Below, piece after piece: positions 1 to 8,144 of a stretch of 64,000 nt of DNA. Both the position numbers and the translations under genes were made by a program. This DNA is from DASVFB01 sp963766345. GTDB lineage: Bacteria; Actinomycetota; Thermoleophilia; Gaiellales; Gaiellaceae. The stretch covers positions 186,001 through 250,000 of the forward strand of contig CAVXZL010000008.1 in NCBI GenBank assembly GCA_963766345.1, given 5' to 3'. The notes beneath the pieces were generated by a model. It was not told the origin of the DNA, made no database searches, and was given only the letters and a program-made list of their open reading frames with translations. Each line of letters begins with the position of its first letter. The stretch's first letter is position 1.

Positions 1-1782
1 GGCATCGTCAACTCGACCACGAAGCCGATGCCGTGGTCGTTCCTCGACAAGAGCGGAACGCCGAACAACGGCGCTCTGAACGGAGAGTTCTACGAAGGCG
101 GCGTCAACCTGTCGGCCTTCAACCTGGGCGGCGAGTGCTTCGCGAGCATCGCCTCCGAGACCCGCTCCTCCACGTCCACGACGGCGACCCTGAAGGACTT
201 CGTCCTCGGACAGTTCGCGGTCTGTGGAGCGACGATCACAACGACCCCGAGCGCAGGGGCGGGCGGCGAAGTCTCGCCCGGCACGAGCGTGACGGACCTC
301 GCGACGGTTCAGGGATCGGGTACAACGAGCCCACCGACGCCTACCGGGAACGTGACCTTCTTCATGTGCTCATTCGCTGCAGGCAGCACGGACACCTGCG
401 ACGGGAGCACAGGCCACGTCGGCACTCAGGTCGGAAGCCCGGTGGCTCTCGCCGACTCGAGCCCACCGCCGGGCGAGGCACAAGCCACGTCGGCTGCGGT
501 GAACACGTCGGGCACGCCACTGTTGCCGGGACGGTACTGCTTCCGGGCGACGTGGCCTGGCGACACGAACTACACCGACGGTCCGTATGTCCACTCTGGC
601 ACGGGCAACTCGGAGTGCTTCACGGTCCGGCAGATCGCCACTACGACCGTCACGACACCCTCCAACGGAAGCGGCGTCGCACTGACGAGCCCGGTGGCGC
701 TCGGCACCCTGCTCTTCGACAAGGCAGTGGTGACAGGAACCGCCGCGGGTGGTAATCCCCCGGGCACCGTGGCCTTCTTCGTCTGCGACCCGACGCAAGT
801 CCAGGGCGCAGCCGGGGCGGAGACGTGTGCGACCGGCGGCACGGCGCTGAGCGGGAATCCGCGTACGCTCGTGGCGGATGCGAACTCGAACCCGCCGTCA
901 TCGTCGGTTCTGTCGAGCCCGGGTGTGACCGCGAACAAAGCCGGAGTGTGGTGCTTCCGGGCTGTCTATACGCCGTCCGGTACCACCTACACCGGCTCGA
1001 GTGACTCAGCTCACACCGAGTGCGTCACCGTGAGCCCGGACACGACGAGCACCGTCACGACGCCGCAGGCGCCGGCCGGCACCAACATCACCCTTCCGGT
1101 GGCCGTTGGCACGTCGGTGTTCGACAAGGCCGTCGTCACGGGCACGACCGCCGGCGGCACGCCGACCGGCACGGTCGACTTCTTCATCTGCAGCCCGCTG
1201 CAGGTGCAGGGCACCGCTGGCTCAGAGACGTGCACCGCGGGCGGCACTGCGCTGGCGGACAACCCGCGCACGCTCTCGGCGGACGCAAACTCCAATCCGC
1301 CGTCGGCTTCGGTCACGTCGAGCCCCGCTGTCGTCGCGAACATGGTCGGCGTTTGGTGCTTCCGCGCCGTGTTCACGCCGGGCGGGACCAACGCGGCCAA
1401 CTACACCGGCTCGAGCGATTCCAACCACACGGAGTGCTTCACCGTGCGTGACTCGACGTCGGCAACGTCAGCCCAGGACTGGCTGCCGAACGACTCGGCG
1501 ACGGTCACGTCGGCGGGCGACACGAATCTGAACGGCACGCTGTCGTTCACGCTCTACTCGGGCGGCAACTGTGGCGAGACCTCCGGGAGCATCCTGATTC
1601 CGGCGGAGACGTTCACGTTGACGGACGAGAACTCGCCGGCCACGAGGAGCACGTCGAACAGCACGGTCAAGGTGAGCGCGTCGACGACGACGTCGTGGAA
1701 GGTCGTCTTCACCAGCAGCGACCCGCTGGTCGACGGCTTCACGAAGTGCACCGAGACCACGAGCCTGACGATCGCCAACTAG
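1..1782 (+). CDS. Secreted Ig-like repeat surface protein, 5' end outside window
   Basis: The reading frame is open from base 1, so the N-terminus lies outside the window. The first ~75 residues match almost residue for residue the middle of the next gene (shared motif LNGEFYEGG, then SAFNLGGECF), so this is a tandem paralog. Several Ig-like (Big_3-type) repeats follow, each with a TVxFFxC strand, a Cys-rich loop and a closing CFxA or ECxTV strand. Known: such proteins are exported and probably lie on the cell surface. No membrane anchor or sorting motif is visible at the C-terminus. A strong hairpin follows the stop. No enzymatic function is recognisable. Confidence 0.85.
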   Translation, partial: GIVNSTTKPMPWSFLDKSGTPNNGALNGEFYEGGVNLSAFNLGGECFASIASETRSSTSTTATLKDFVLGQFAVCGATITTTPSAGAGGEVSPGTSVTDLATVQGSGTTSPPTPTGNVTFFMCSFAAGSTDTCDGSTGHVGTQVGSPVALADSSPPPGEAQATSAAVNTSGTPLLPGRYCFRATWPGDTNYTDGPYVHSGTGNSECFTVRQIATTTVTTPSNGSGVALTSPVALGTLLFDKAVVTGTAAGGNPPGTVAFFVCDPTQVQGAAGAETCATGGTALSGNPRTLVADANSNPPSSSVLSSPGVTANKAGVWCFRAVYTPSGTTYTGSSDSAHTECVTVSPDTTSTVTTPQAPAGTNITLPVAVGTSVFDKAVVTGTTAGGTPTGTVDFFICSPLQVQGTAGSETCTAGGTALADNPRTLSADANSNPPSASVTSSPAVVANMVGVWCFRAVFTPGGTNAANYTGSSDSNHTECFTVRDSTSATSAQDWLPNDSATVTSAGDTNLNGTLSFTLYSGGNCGETSGSILIPAETFTLTDENSPATRSTSNSTVKVSASTTTSWKVVFTSSDPLVDGFTKCTETTSLTIAN

Positions 1783-1810
1783 CGAGGTAACGGCTCGTTC
1801 CACGAGGTAA

Positions 1811-1845
1811 GAGAAGGCCCCGGCTCCAAGAGCCGGGGCCTTCTC
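1811..1845 (+). terminator. Strong intrinsic hairpin after the Ig-repeat gene
   Basis: A perfect 15-bp stem (1811-1825 with 1831-1845) around a 5-nt loop begins 28 bases after the stop codon. There is no long T run after it, as is common in GC-rich actinobacteria. It would work in either direction, but only the plus-strand gene ends here. Confidence 0.8.
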
Positions 1846-2323
1846 CATCTCTCGAGGGCGTGCGCATACCCGTCGAGTGCATCTGGCAGACCGCTAGGCA
1901 CCGTCGAGAGAGCGCACGTGCCAGCGCCGACTTCTCGGTCGTGACAGCGGACTCGCCCGCGGTGACGGTGCGTGGTGCTTCCGCGCAGATTGCGTTCTGA
2001 GGCCGCGGCAACCGGGGCGTCTCTCGCGTAATCGGATTCTCAGAATCGTGTAATCGCCGTAGGCGGGGATACAGCACACGCGTCATTGACACCTGTATGG
2101 GCTGAGTCCTAGCCTCAAATGGAGCCGGGACGTGGGGCCCCGGCGCGCGATTCAAGCGGGAGAGTGCGGACGGGGAGATGCGGTGGAGGTGCGGATCATT
2201 CAGGGCCGGCGCCTCGTTTCGCGTCCGCGGAAAGGAGGGTCCCGTCACACGTTCGACCCCCGCCGCCTGCACTTGCGGCTGCAGCGGCCATCACTCTGGA
2301 TCACCTCAAGGAGGGCATGAAAG
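1846..2323 (+). other. Intergenic leader region between the two Ig-repeat paralogs
   Basis: No convincing gene is present. The stretch holds a good -35/-10 pair (2086-2115) and then about 200 bases of probable untranslated leader rich in GGGG and GGCC segments, ending in a strong ribosome site AAGGAGGG at 2308-2315. A leader of this length could fold into a control structure, but I recognise no riboswitch class in it. Confidence 0.5.
2086..2115 (+). promoter_or_regulatory. Predicted vegetative promoter for the Ig-repeat protein
   Basis: A perfect -35 TTGACA (2086-2091) is followed after 18 bases by TAGCCT (2110-2115), which keeps the conserved T, A and final T of a -10 box. It is the only such pair in the 540-base gap before the gene. 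Confidence 0.55.
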
Positions 2324-4009
2324 ATGACGCAACGAATTATCGGCGAGACGCCCAGCCAACGGCGCTGGCGCGTCCGCTTCCTGCTTTTGCCGACACTTCT
2401 CGGCGCGGCGCTCGCCCTGTTCCTGGCCGGCGGCGCGCTGGCGGTCCACGACACAACGCTGTTCCAGTTGGACGGGAACGCCATGACCGCGGACCTGGGG
2501 TCCCCGGCTTCGACCGGCGCGGACGACTGGGACCGGGTTTGCCACCAGGCCAACCCCACTGCCTGTCCGACCGGTTCCAACACGACCGGCGCGACGGCCG
2601 TGTCTTGGACGGCGGAACTGAACCCGAGCGCCAGCATCTTCACCGGCGGCGGGTCGAAGGATCCGAACGACATCAGCTCGTGGGCGTGGAAGGACGCCGG
2701 CGGCTTGCCGGACAAGGACAATCTGCTGCACAGCTTCGCGGCCCGCTACAGCGTCAATTCGAACGCGAATTGTCCGGGGCCGGGGGGCGATACGACCGGT
2801 GCAACGAAGTGCGACGTGCTCTACTTCGGCTCCGATCGTTTCGACAACAGCGGTGACGCGCAGCAGGGCTTCTGGTTCTTCCAGAACCAGATCACGCTGG
2901 GCAACACGCCAAGCGGAGGCGGCTCCAGCTTCAACGGCGTGCACAAGCTGGGCGACCTGCTGGTGATCAGCGACTTCAGCAACGGCGGCACCACGTCGTT
3001 CATCTCGGTGTACAGGTGGAACCCGGCCGTCAGCGGCAACCTCGAACTCCTGTCGCAGTCCGGTAACGCGAGATGTGACCTCCAGGCACCCAACGACTCC
3101 TTCTGCGGAATCGTCAATCCGACCACCAAGACGATGCCGTGGACATTCGTCGACAAGAGCGGTACGCCGAACAACCAGGCGTTGAACGGCGAGTTCTACG
3201 AGGGCGGCATCAACCTGTCGGCCTTCAACCTGGGCGGCGAGTGCTTCTCGAGCGTCGCCTCCGAGACCCGCTCCTCGACGTCCACCACGGCGACGCTGAA
3301 GGACTTCGTGCTCGGCCAGTTCGCGAGCTGCAGCGCGACGATGTCGACACAGGTGTCGAACGCGGGGCCGGTCACGCCGGGCACCTCGATCACCGACACC
3401 GCAACAATCGTGGGCAGCAGCCCGACGCACGACCCGGCCGGCGACGTGACGTTCTTCCTGTGCTCGGGCGTCGCGGCCGGCGGCTCCTGCGCGACGGGCG
3501 GCACGAACCTCGGCACGGGGACTCTGGTGGGCAACTCGGCCGGTACTTCCACGGCGATTTCCCCGGCGGTCAACACGATCGCCAACCCGCTATCCCCGGG
3601 CCACTACTGCTTCCGCGCCGAATGGCCCGGTGATACCAACTACACGACGGCTCTGTCGCACACGAACTCGACGACGGAGTGCTTCGATGTAAAGGACACC
3701 TCGACCACGGCGACTGCGCAGAGATGGACGCCGAACGACACGGCGAGCGTGACGACAGCGGGTGGAACAGCCGTCAGCGGCAGTGTGGCGTTCACGTTGT
3801 ACGACAGCGGGAACTGCACGGGAACGGTGCTCTACACGGAAACCGATACCAGCGCGCCGTTCGCAACGACCAACACGACCCAGCAAACGGCGTCCAGGAC
3901 CGTCTCATGGCGTGCGGTCTTCACGCCGACGGATTCGAACGCGGTCGTGGGTTCGACCAGCCGGTGTGAGACAACCACGGTCACGGTCAACAACGACAGC
4001 GGGCCCTAA
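2324..4009 (+). CDS. Secreted Ig-like repeat surface protein (full-length paralog)
   Basis: 561 aa. The start was chosen because AAGGAGGG lies 8 bases upstream; an ATG at 2317 is in another frame. Residues ~15-42 form a signal peptide (charged RRWRVR, then a hydrophobic run ending in ALA). The mature N-terminal region opens HDTTLFQLDGNA and continues to ~residue 330 as a conserved exported domain. Residues ~335-560 hold two Ig-like repeats with paired cysteines. This is the intact copy of the gene cut by the left edge; the shared part is nearly identical, so the pair is a tandem duplication followed by a change in repeat number. Likely surface or matrix protein; ligand unknown. Confidence 0.9.
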   Translation: MTQRIIGETPSQRRWRVRFLLLPTLLGAALALFLAGGALAVHDTTLFQLDGNAMTADLGSPASTGADDWDRVCHQANPTACPTGSNTTGATAVSWTAELNPSASIFTGGGSKDPNDISSWAWKDAGGLPDKDNLLHSFAARYSVNSNANCPGPGGDTTGATKCDVLYFGSDRFDNSGDAQQGFWFFQNQITLGNTPSGGGSSFNGVHKLGDLLVISDFSNGGTTSFISVYRWNPAVSGNLELLSQSGNARCDLQAPNDSFCGIVNPTTKTMPWTFVDKSGTPNNQALNGEFYEGGINLSAFNLGGECFSSVASETRSSTSTTATLKDFVLGQFASCSATMSTQVSNAGPVTPGTSITDTATIVGSSPTHDPAGDVTFFLCSGVAAGGSCATGGTNLGTGTLVGNSAGTSTAISPAVNTIANPLSPGHYCFRAEWPGDTNYTTALSHTNSTTECFDVKDTSTTATAQRWTPNDTASVTTAGGTAVSGSVAFTLYDSGNCTGTVLYTETDTSAPFATTNTTQQTASRTVSWRAVFTPTDSNAVVGSTSRCETTTVTVNNDSGP

Positions 4010-4041
4010 CCGACCCGAGAGCGACTAAGACCGCAGCTAGC

Positions 4042-4075
4042 GCGAGAGGCCCCGGTGAATGCCGGGGCCTCTCGC
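4042..4075 (+). terminator. Strong intrinsic hairpin, convergent gap
   Basis: A perfect 14-bp stem (4042-4055 with 4062-4075) and a 6-nt loop lie 32 bases past the stop of the plus-strand gene and 24 bases past the stop of the minus-strand gene. It can serve both as a bidirectional terminator. Confidence 0.8.
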
Positions 4076-4098
4076 CGTGCAGCGTTTGGGTTGTGAAG

Positions 4099-4557
4099 CT
4101 AAGCCGCGACTGTGAAGCTCAGCGTGCCGATCGTGCTGACGCTCGTGCCGCTGTAGGCCTGCAGCGTCGCCGTGCAGGACGCCGATCCGCCCGTCCAGCT
4201 CTGCGACGAGAGGGTCATGTTCTGCGTCCACGGCCACGGGTAGGCCGCGTAGTAGCCGGTCGAGGCGCCGTAGACGACGACGCCGTTCTGGGAGCACGAG
4301 ACGTCGACGTGCGGCTCGGTGGTCGCAGTTGTCGAGACGTTGAACGTGATCGTGTCGCCCCAGTTCGGGAGGCCGTTCTGGTTGGCGTCGGCCACCATCG
4401 CGAGGGTCATAGTGCCGCTGCCCGTCGTCGTGCCGCCGCCGTGCTTGCCTCCGCCCGTGCCTTTGCCGGCGAAAGCCATAGGCACGATCGTGAGCACGAG
4501 GATGACAATCACCGCAACGAAGACAAAGCGGCGTGCGGGTGAGATCGTAGTTGCCAC
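4099..4557 (-). CDS. Small secreted protein, paralog family member 1
   Basis: 152 aa. A signal peptide covers residues ~10-31 (hydrophobic core VIVILVLTIVP, cleavage after AFA). A Gly/Lys/His-rich linker and then one beta-rich domain of ~115 residues follow. The domain carries WGDTITF, one CSQNG cysteine and a second cysteine in SCTATL, which probably form a disulfide. AGGAGG sits upstream of the ATG. It is clearly homologous to the genes at 4738 and 5399, so this is a local triplication. No known function. Confidence 0.8.
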   Translation of the reverse strand: MATTISPARRFVFVAVIVILVLTIVPMAFAGKGTGGGKHGGGTTTGSGTMTLAMVADANQNGLPNWGDTITFNVSTTATTEPHVDVSCSQNGVVVYGASTGYYAAYPWPWTQNMTLSSQSWTGGSASCTATLQAYSGTSVSTIGTLSFTVAA

Positions 4558-4684
4558 GGTTACCTCCTAGGGGCGCCCCTATGCGCCCGGGTAGCTTCCG
4601 AATCGAGGTGCGTCTCGCCGAGCATCGGCGCGACGATCTATGAGGCGCACCCTCACGAGAGTGATGTCGGCGATGAGAAGAGGA

Positions 4685-4711
4685 CGAGGGCGGGCGCCAT
4701 CGCCGCCCTCG
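4685..4711 (-). terminator. Hairpin after small secreted protein 2
   Basis: A perfect 9-bp stem (4685-4693 with 4703-4711) extends imperfectly on both sides. It lies just past the stop of the minus-strand gene ending at 4738. Confidence 0.55.
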
Positions 4712-4737
4712 CCGTCTTCGTCTCATGCGTTGACGGA

Positions 4738-5190
4738 CTACGCAGCGGCGGTGAAGCTCAGCGTGCCGACCGTGACGGTGCGCAGGCCGCTGATGTAGTA
4801 GAGCGTCGCGGTGCAATCGGCCGCTCCGCCGGTCCAGGCCTGCGACGAGAGGGACATGTTCCGGGTCCAGGTCGTCGTCTCGTACCAACCGGAGAGTGCT
4901 GCGTAGACGACGGTCCCGTTCTGCGAGCAGACCAGCTCGACGTTCGGCGCTGTCGTCGTCGACGGAACAGCGAACTTGACCGTTCCCCCGTAGCTCGGCT
5001 GCGCGCCCTCGATCCAGGTCGAGCCGTCCGAGTCGAGGACGTACAACTCCAGTCCAACGGTGTTGGTCGTGTTCTTGCCTCCGCCGTTCCCGCCCTTCGC
5101 GGCGAACGCTGCGGGGACGAGAGCGAGCGCGAGAACGGCAACTGCCGCAGAGAACGCAGCGCGGTGCCTAGACGTCTTGCGGGTATCCAC
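4738..5190 (-). CDS. Small secreted protein, paralog family member 2
   Basis: 150 aa. The N-terminal signal peptide has an RHR charge cluster, a hydrophobic core and ends near AAFAAKG. The mature part matches the neighbours at 4099 and 5399: a Gly/Asn-rich linker, VKFAVPSTT, CSQNGTVVY, then the second cysteine in DCTATLYY. It is the most divergent of the three copies. A ribosome site (AAGGAGGT) precedes the ATG. Function unknown; likely extracellular. Confidence 0.8.
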   Translation of the reverse strand: MDTRKTSRHRAAFSAAVAVLALALVPAAFAAKGGNGGGKNTTNTVGLELYVLDSDGSTWIEGAQPSYGGTVKFAVPSTTTAPNVELVCSQNGTVVYAALSGWYETTTWTRNMSLSSQAWTGGAADCTATLYYISGLRTVTVGTLSFTAAA

Positions 5191-5353
5191 GATAGAACCT
5201 CCTTGAGCGCGGCCCCGAGCGCCCGTCGCTGACTTTGCGGAACAGCACTGTCAGGGTTCTCATCGGCACAGCCGGTGAGTTCATCCTCCCTCGAACTGGC
5301 GAACTCGTCGCGGCGACATCGCCGAGCCTGGCGCGAAGGGTCGCGACGACGAA

Positions 5354-5376
5354 GAGGGCGGCTAGAGGCCGCCCTC
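5354..5376 (-). terminator. Hairpin after small secreted protein 3
   Basis: A 9-bp perfect stem (5354-5362 with 5368-5376) and 5-nt loop lie 22 bases past the minus-strand stop. The same GC-rich GAGGGCGG core occurs in the hairpin after family member 2, consistent with duplication of gene plus terminator. Confidence 0.6.
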
Positions 5377-5398
5377 GCTAGGCGTCACGCGTCGTCTT

Positions 5399-5851
5399 TC
5401 AGGCGTCGACGTGGAAGTTCAACGTTGCGAGCGTGCTGACGCTCGTGCCGCTGTAAGCCTGAAGGACCGCCGTGCAGTCGGCTGCTCCTTGTGTCCAGCT
5501 CTGGGAGGAGAGAGTCATGTTCTGTGTCCACGGCCACGGATAACTTGCGTAATAGCCCGTCGAAGCGCCGTACACGGTGACACCGTTCTGGTAGCAGGTG
5601 ACGTTGACGTGCGGCTCGGTCGTCGCGGTTGTCGAGACCTTGAAGGTGATCGTGTCGCCCCAATTCGGCAGTCCGTTCCCGTTGTTATCGACGACCATCG
5701 AGACGGTAAGGCTGCCGCCCGAGGTTGTTCCACCGCCTCCCGGATGCCTGCCCTTGCCCGCGAAGGCGACTGGCACGACCGTGAGCACAAGCATCGCGGT
5801 TGCGACGATGAGGACGATGTGAAGAACAGGCGAATTCCTATTGCCCGACAT
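5399..5851 (-). CDS. Small secreted protein, paralog family member 3
   Basis: 150 aa. I start at the ATG at 5851 because it gives a proper signal peptide (VLHIVLIVATAMLVLTVVP, cleavage near AFA) and has AAGGAGG just upstream; the frame stays open further upstream but reads as non-protein. The domain is close to member 1 (shared LPNWGDTITF and YYASYPWPWTQN), so members 1 and 3 are the recent pair. Two cysteines are conserved. Function unknown. Confidence 0.8.
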   Translation of the reverse strand: MSGNRNSPVLHIVLIVATAMLVLTVVPVAFAGKGRHPGGGGTTSGGSLTVSMVVDNNGNGLPNWGDTITFKVSTTATTEPHVNVTCYQNGVTVYGASTGYYASYPWPWTQNMTLSSQSWTQGAADCTAVLQAYSGTSVSTLATLNFHVDA

Positions 5852-6184
5852 GGAGCCTCCTTGCTGGGCGACGCCTCGAGCGCCTGGTCGAGTTACAGGG
5901 ATCGCTCTTGACACTCCTGTAGCCGTCAAGAACAGTGAGGCGTTCTCTTCGAGGACATGGCGTCGACCTCTGGTGAATGGCACCTCGACACATGCAGTGC
6001 GTTCGTACGGCGACGGACAAGGTCTGCCTATGTAGGCCTGCCGCCGCCACGGCCGGGGAGGGTAGCAGGTCATCTGTCAAGTCACTTGGGCGCGCACATA
6101 TTGAATCTCGGGCAAACGTCGAACGACCCACGGCAAGTTCAGGAGATCGACGCATGACCGAGTACCGCGCCGGCCCGCTTTTTC
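5852..6184. other. Non-coding gap upstream of small secreted protein 3
   Basis: About 400 bases lie between the start of the secreted-protein gene and the stop of the PRC-barrel gene. Both strands lack a credible gene. The 5' leader of the minus-strand gene must lie here, but I see no clear promoter. A strong hairpin closes the right side. Confidence 0.4.
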
Positions 6185-6223
6185 CTGCCCGCCGGGCGCC
6201 GTATGCTGGCGCCCGGCGGGCAG
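6185..6223 (-). terminator. Very strong hairpin after PRC-barrel gene
   Basis: A perfect 16-bp stem (6185-6200 with 6208-6223) around a 7-nt loop lies 30 bases past the minus-strand stop at 6253. It is the longest perfect hairpin noticed in the window. Confidence 0.7.
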
Positions 6224-6252
6224 AGTGGAGTTCGCGTCCCGACAAACGGCGG

Positions 6253-6597
6253 TTAGCGGTCGCCGTAGTAGGTGCCGAGCTTGCCGCGATACTCGGGATC
6301 GTTGAACCGATCCTCGTCGTACTCGGGCGAGTTCTTGATCTCGTCCTTCGTCCTGTCGACGAAGACGGTCTCGGTGTCCGGGTCGACGTCGCGCACGACG
6401 CCCGCCGGAATCATGACCTTCTTGCCGAGAATCCATGGGCCGGTGTCGACGACGATGCACGCCACGCCGACCTCGTTGCTCGCCTCGTCGATCTTGCCGA
6501 TGCTGCCGTCCTGCGCCTCGACCTTGTAGCCGGTCAGGTCTCCCGCCATCGACACGTTCTCGCGGTACGTCCAGATGCCTGTTGTCGGCGTCGTCAT
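6253..6597 (-). CDS. PRC-barrel domain protein
   Basis: 114 aa. The core (residues ~18-85) reads as a PRC-barrel: GYKVEAQDGSIGKID, then CIVVDTG, KKVMIPAGVV and VFVDRTKDEI, the usual small beta-barrel seen in RimM and photosynthetic reaction-centre H subunits. Free-standing bacterial copies are often stress-linked, but their ligand is unknown. The tail NDPEYRGKLGTYYGDR is acidic and aromatic. No signal peptide, so cytoplasmic. A single-gene unit with its own terminator hairpin. Confidence 0.8.
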   Translation of the reverse strand: MTTPTTGIWTYRENVSMAGDLTGYKVEAQDGSIGKIDEASNEVGVACIVVDTGPWILGKKVMIPAGVVRDVDPDTETVFVDRTKDEIKNSPEYDEDRFNDPEYRGKLGTYYGDR

Positions 6598-6848
6598 TAG
6601 TACCTCCTGTCCTCGGGTTCCCTTAGGTCCTCACCGAAGCGGCAGCTCCCAAACCGCACTTTGTAGGAGAAGCCACTAAGCCGCGGCACTTCAAATCGTT
6701 CCAGCGGTTGCCGGGTGAGCGACGCGATGACGCCGGCGACCGCTGACCTGGCGCGCACGGAACGATCTGTCGGGCCCGGCGAATCGTCGTCATCGTCGCG
6801 GTCGACTTGTGCGGGAGGGCACAGGAAGTCATCCCCTACGATGCGGCG

Positions 6849-8144
6849 GTGCAGAAGTACGAGGTGACGGAGCTCGACTCGGGCGAGCGCGTGATCACGG
6901 AGCGCGTGCCCAGCGTCCGCTCCGTCGCGCTCGGCTACTGGATCGGCGCCGGCTCGCGCGACGAGAAGGAGGAGCGTGCCGGTGTCTCGCACTTCCTCGA
7001 GCATCTGCTCTTCAAGGGGTCGTCTCGCTATACAGCCCAGGAGATCGCGGAGACGTTCGACACGCTCGGCGGCGAGCTCAACGCAGCGACGTCGCGCGAG
7101 CACACGATGCTGTACGCGCGCGTGACGGACGCGCACGTCGAGACGGCGATCGACGTGATGACGGACATGGTCTTCGCGCCGACGTTCGCGGAGCTCGACT
7201 CCGAGCGCGAGGTCGTCCTCGAGGAGATCGCGATGTACGAGGACACGCCGCAGGAGCTCGTGCACGACCTCTTTTCCGAGGCCGTCTTCGGCGACGCGCC
7301 GCTCGGGCGGCCGGTGATCGGCACGAGCGAGGTGATCGCGAGCGTCAGCCGGCGCGCGCTCGCCGCATACCACCGCCAGATGTACGTCGGCGGCAACGTC
7401 GTTGTGTCCGCGGCCGGGAACCTCGACCACGGCGAGATCGTCCGCCTCATCGAGCGCGCGCAACGGCGCCCGGCGGACGTGCCGCCGAAGGGCGTTCGGG
7501 TTCGCAGGCCGCTCGTCGCGCCGCCGCCGCCGAGCCTTCGCTTCCAGCAGAAGGACACGGAGCAGTACCACGTGTGCGTCGGCGCGCCCGGAATCTCGCG
7601 CTCCGACCGCCGGCGCTTCGCCGCCTCACTGCTCGACTCGATCCTCGGCGGGTCAGCGTCGTCGCGCCTCTTCCAGGAGATCCGCGAGAAGCGGGGCATG
7701 GCCTACGCCGTCTACACGTTCACGTCGCAGTACACGGACACCGGCCTGATCGGCTTCTACGTCGGCACGCGCGAGGAGAACCTGACCCAATGTCTCGAGA
7801 TCGCCTCGCGCGAGCTCGCGGACGTCGCTGCGGGCAACCTGCGGCCGAACGAGCTCGCGCGCGCGAAGGAGAACCTCAAGGGTCGGATCGTGCTCTCGAT
7901 GGAGTCGACGTCGAACCGGATGAGTCGTCTCGGCAAGTCGCTGATCACCGATACCGAGCTGCTCTCGCTCGACCGCCTGATCGCCGAGATCGACGCCGTC
8001 GACGAGGACGCGGTGACCGAACTCGCGGCTGTCCTGCTCGAGCCGGAAGGGCTCTCGGCGTCGGGCATCGGCGGGGACGAGGACGTGTTCGCGGCAGCAG
8101 TGGCGAACGTGAATCCCGCGCTCGTCCGCCGCGCTGCGGCGTGA
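6849..8144 (+). CDS. M16 family zinc metallopeptidase (processing-peptidase-like)
   Basis: 431 aa. The N-terminal M16 domain carries the inverted zinc motif HFLEH at residues 48-52, with the downstream acidic helix REVVLEEIAMYEDTP that supplies the third ligand. The C-terminal M16_C domain includes GGSASSRLFQEIREKRG, typical of the subunit that closes over the substrate. I use the GTG at 6849 because family members begin with a QKYEV-like strand; an ATG at 6807 adds 14 residues. Known relatives cut peptides or precursor proteins. It overlaps the next gene by 4 bases, so the two are translationally coupled. Confidence 0.9.
   Translation: MQKYEVTELDSGERVITERVPSVRSVALGYWIGAGSRDEKEERAGVSHFLEHLLFKGSSRYTAQEIAETFDTLGGELNAATSREHTMLYARVTDAHVETAIDVMTDMVFAPTFAELDSEREVVLEEIAMYEDTPQELVHDLFSEAVFGDAPLGRPVIGTSEVIASVSRRALAAYHRQMYVGGNVVVSAAGNLDHGEIVRLIERAQRRPADVPPKGVRVRRPLVAPPPPSLRFQQKDTEQYHVCVGAPGISRSDRRRFAASLLDSILGGSASSRLFQEIREKRGMAYAVYTFTSQYTDTGLIGFYVGTREENLTQCLEIASRELADVAAGNLRPNELARAKENLKGRIVLSMESTSNRMSRLGKSLITDTELLSLDRLIAEIDAVDEDAVTELAAVLLEPEGLSASGIGGDEDVFAAAVANVNPALVRRAAA

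Noticed and set aside
2119..2856. Open frame starting before and running into the Ig-repeat gene
   Set aside because: It has the wrong frame for the family and includes the promoter leader; the gene at 2324 has the ribosome site and signal peptide.
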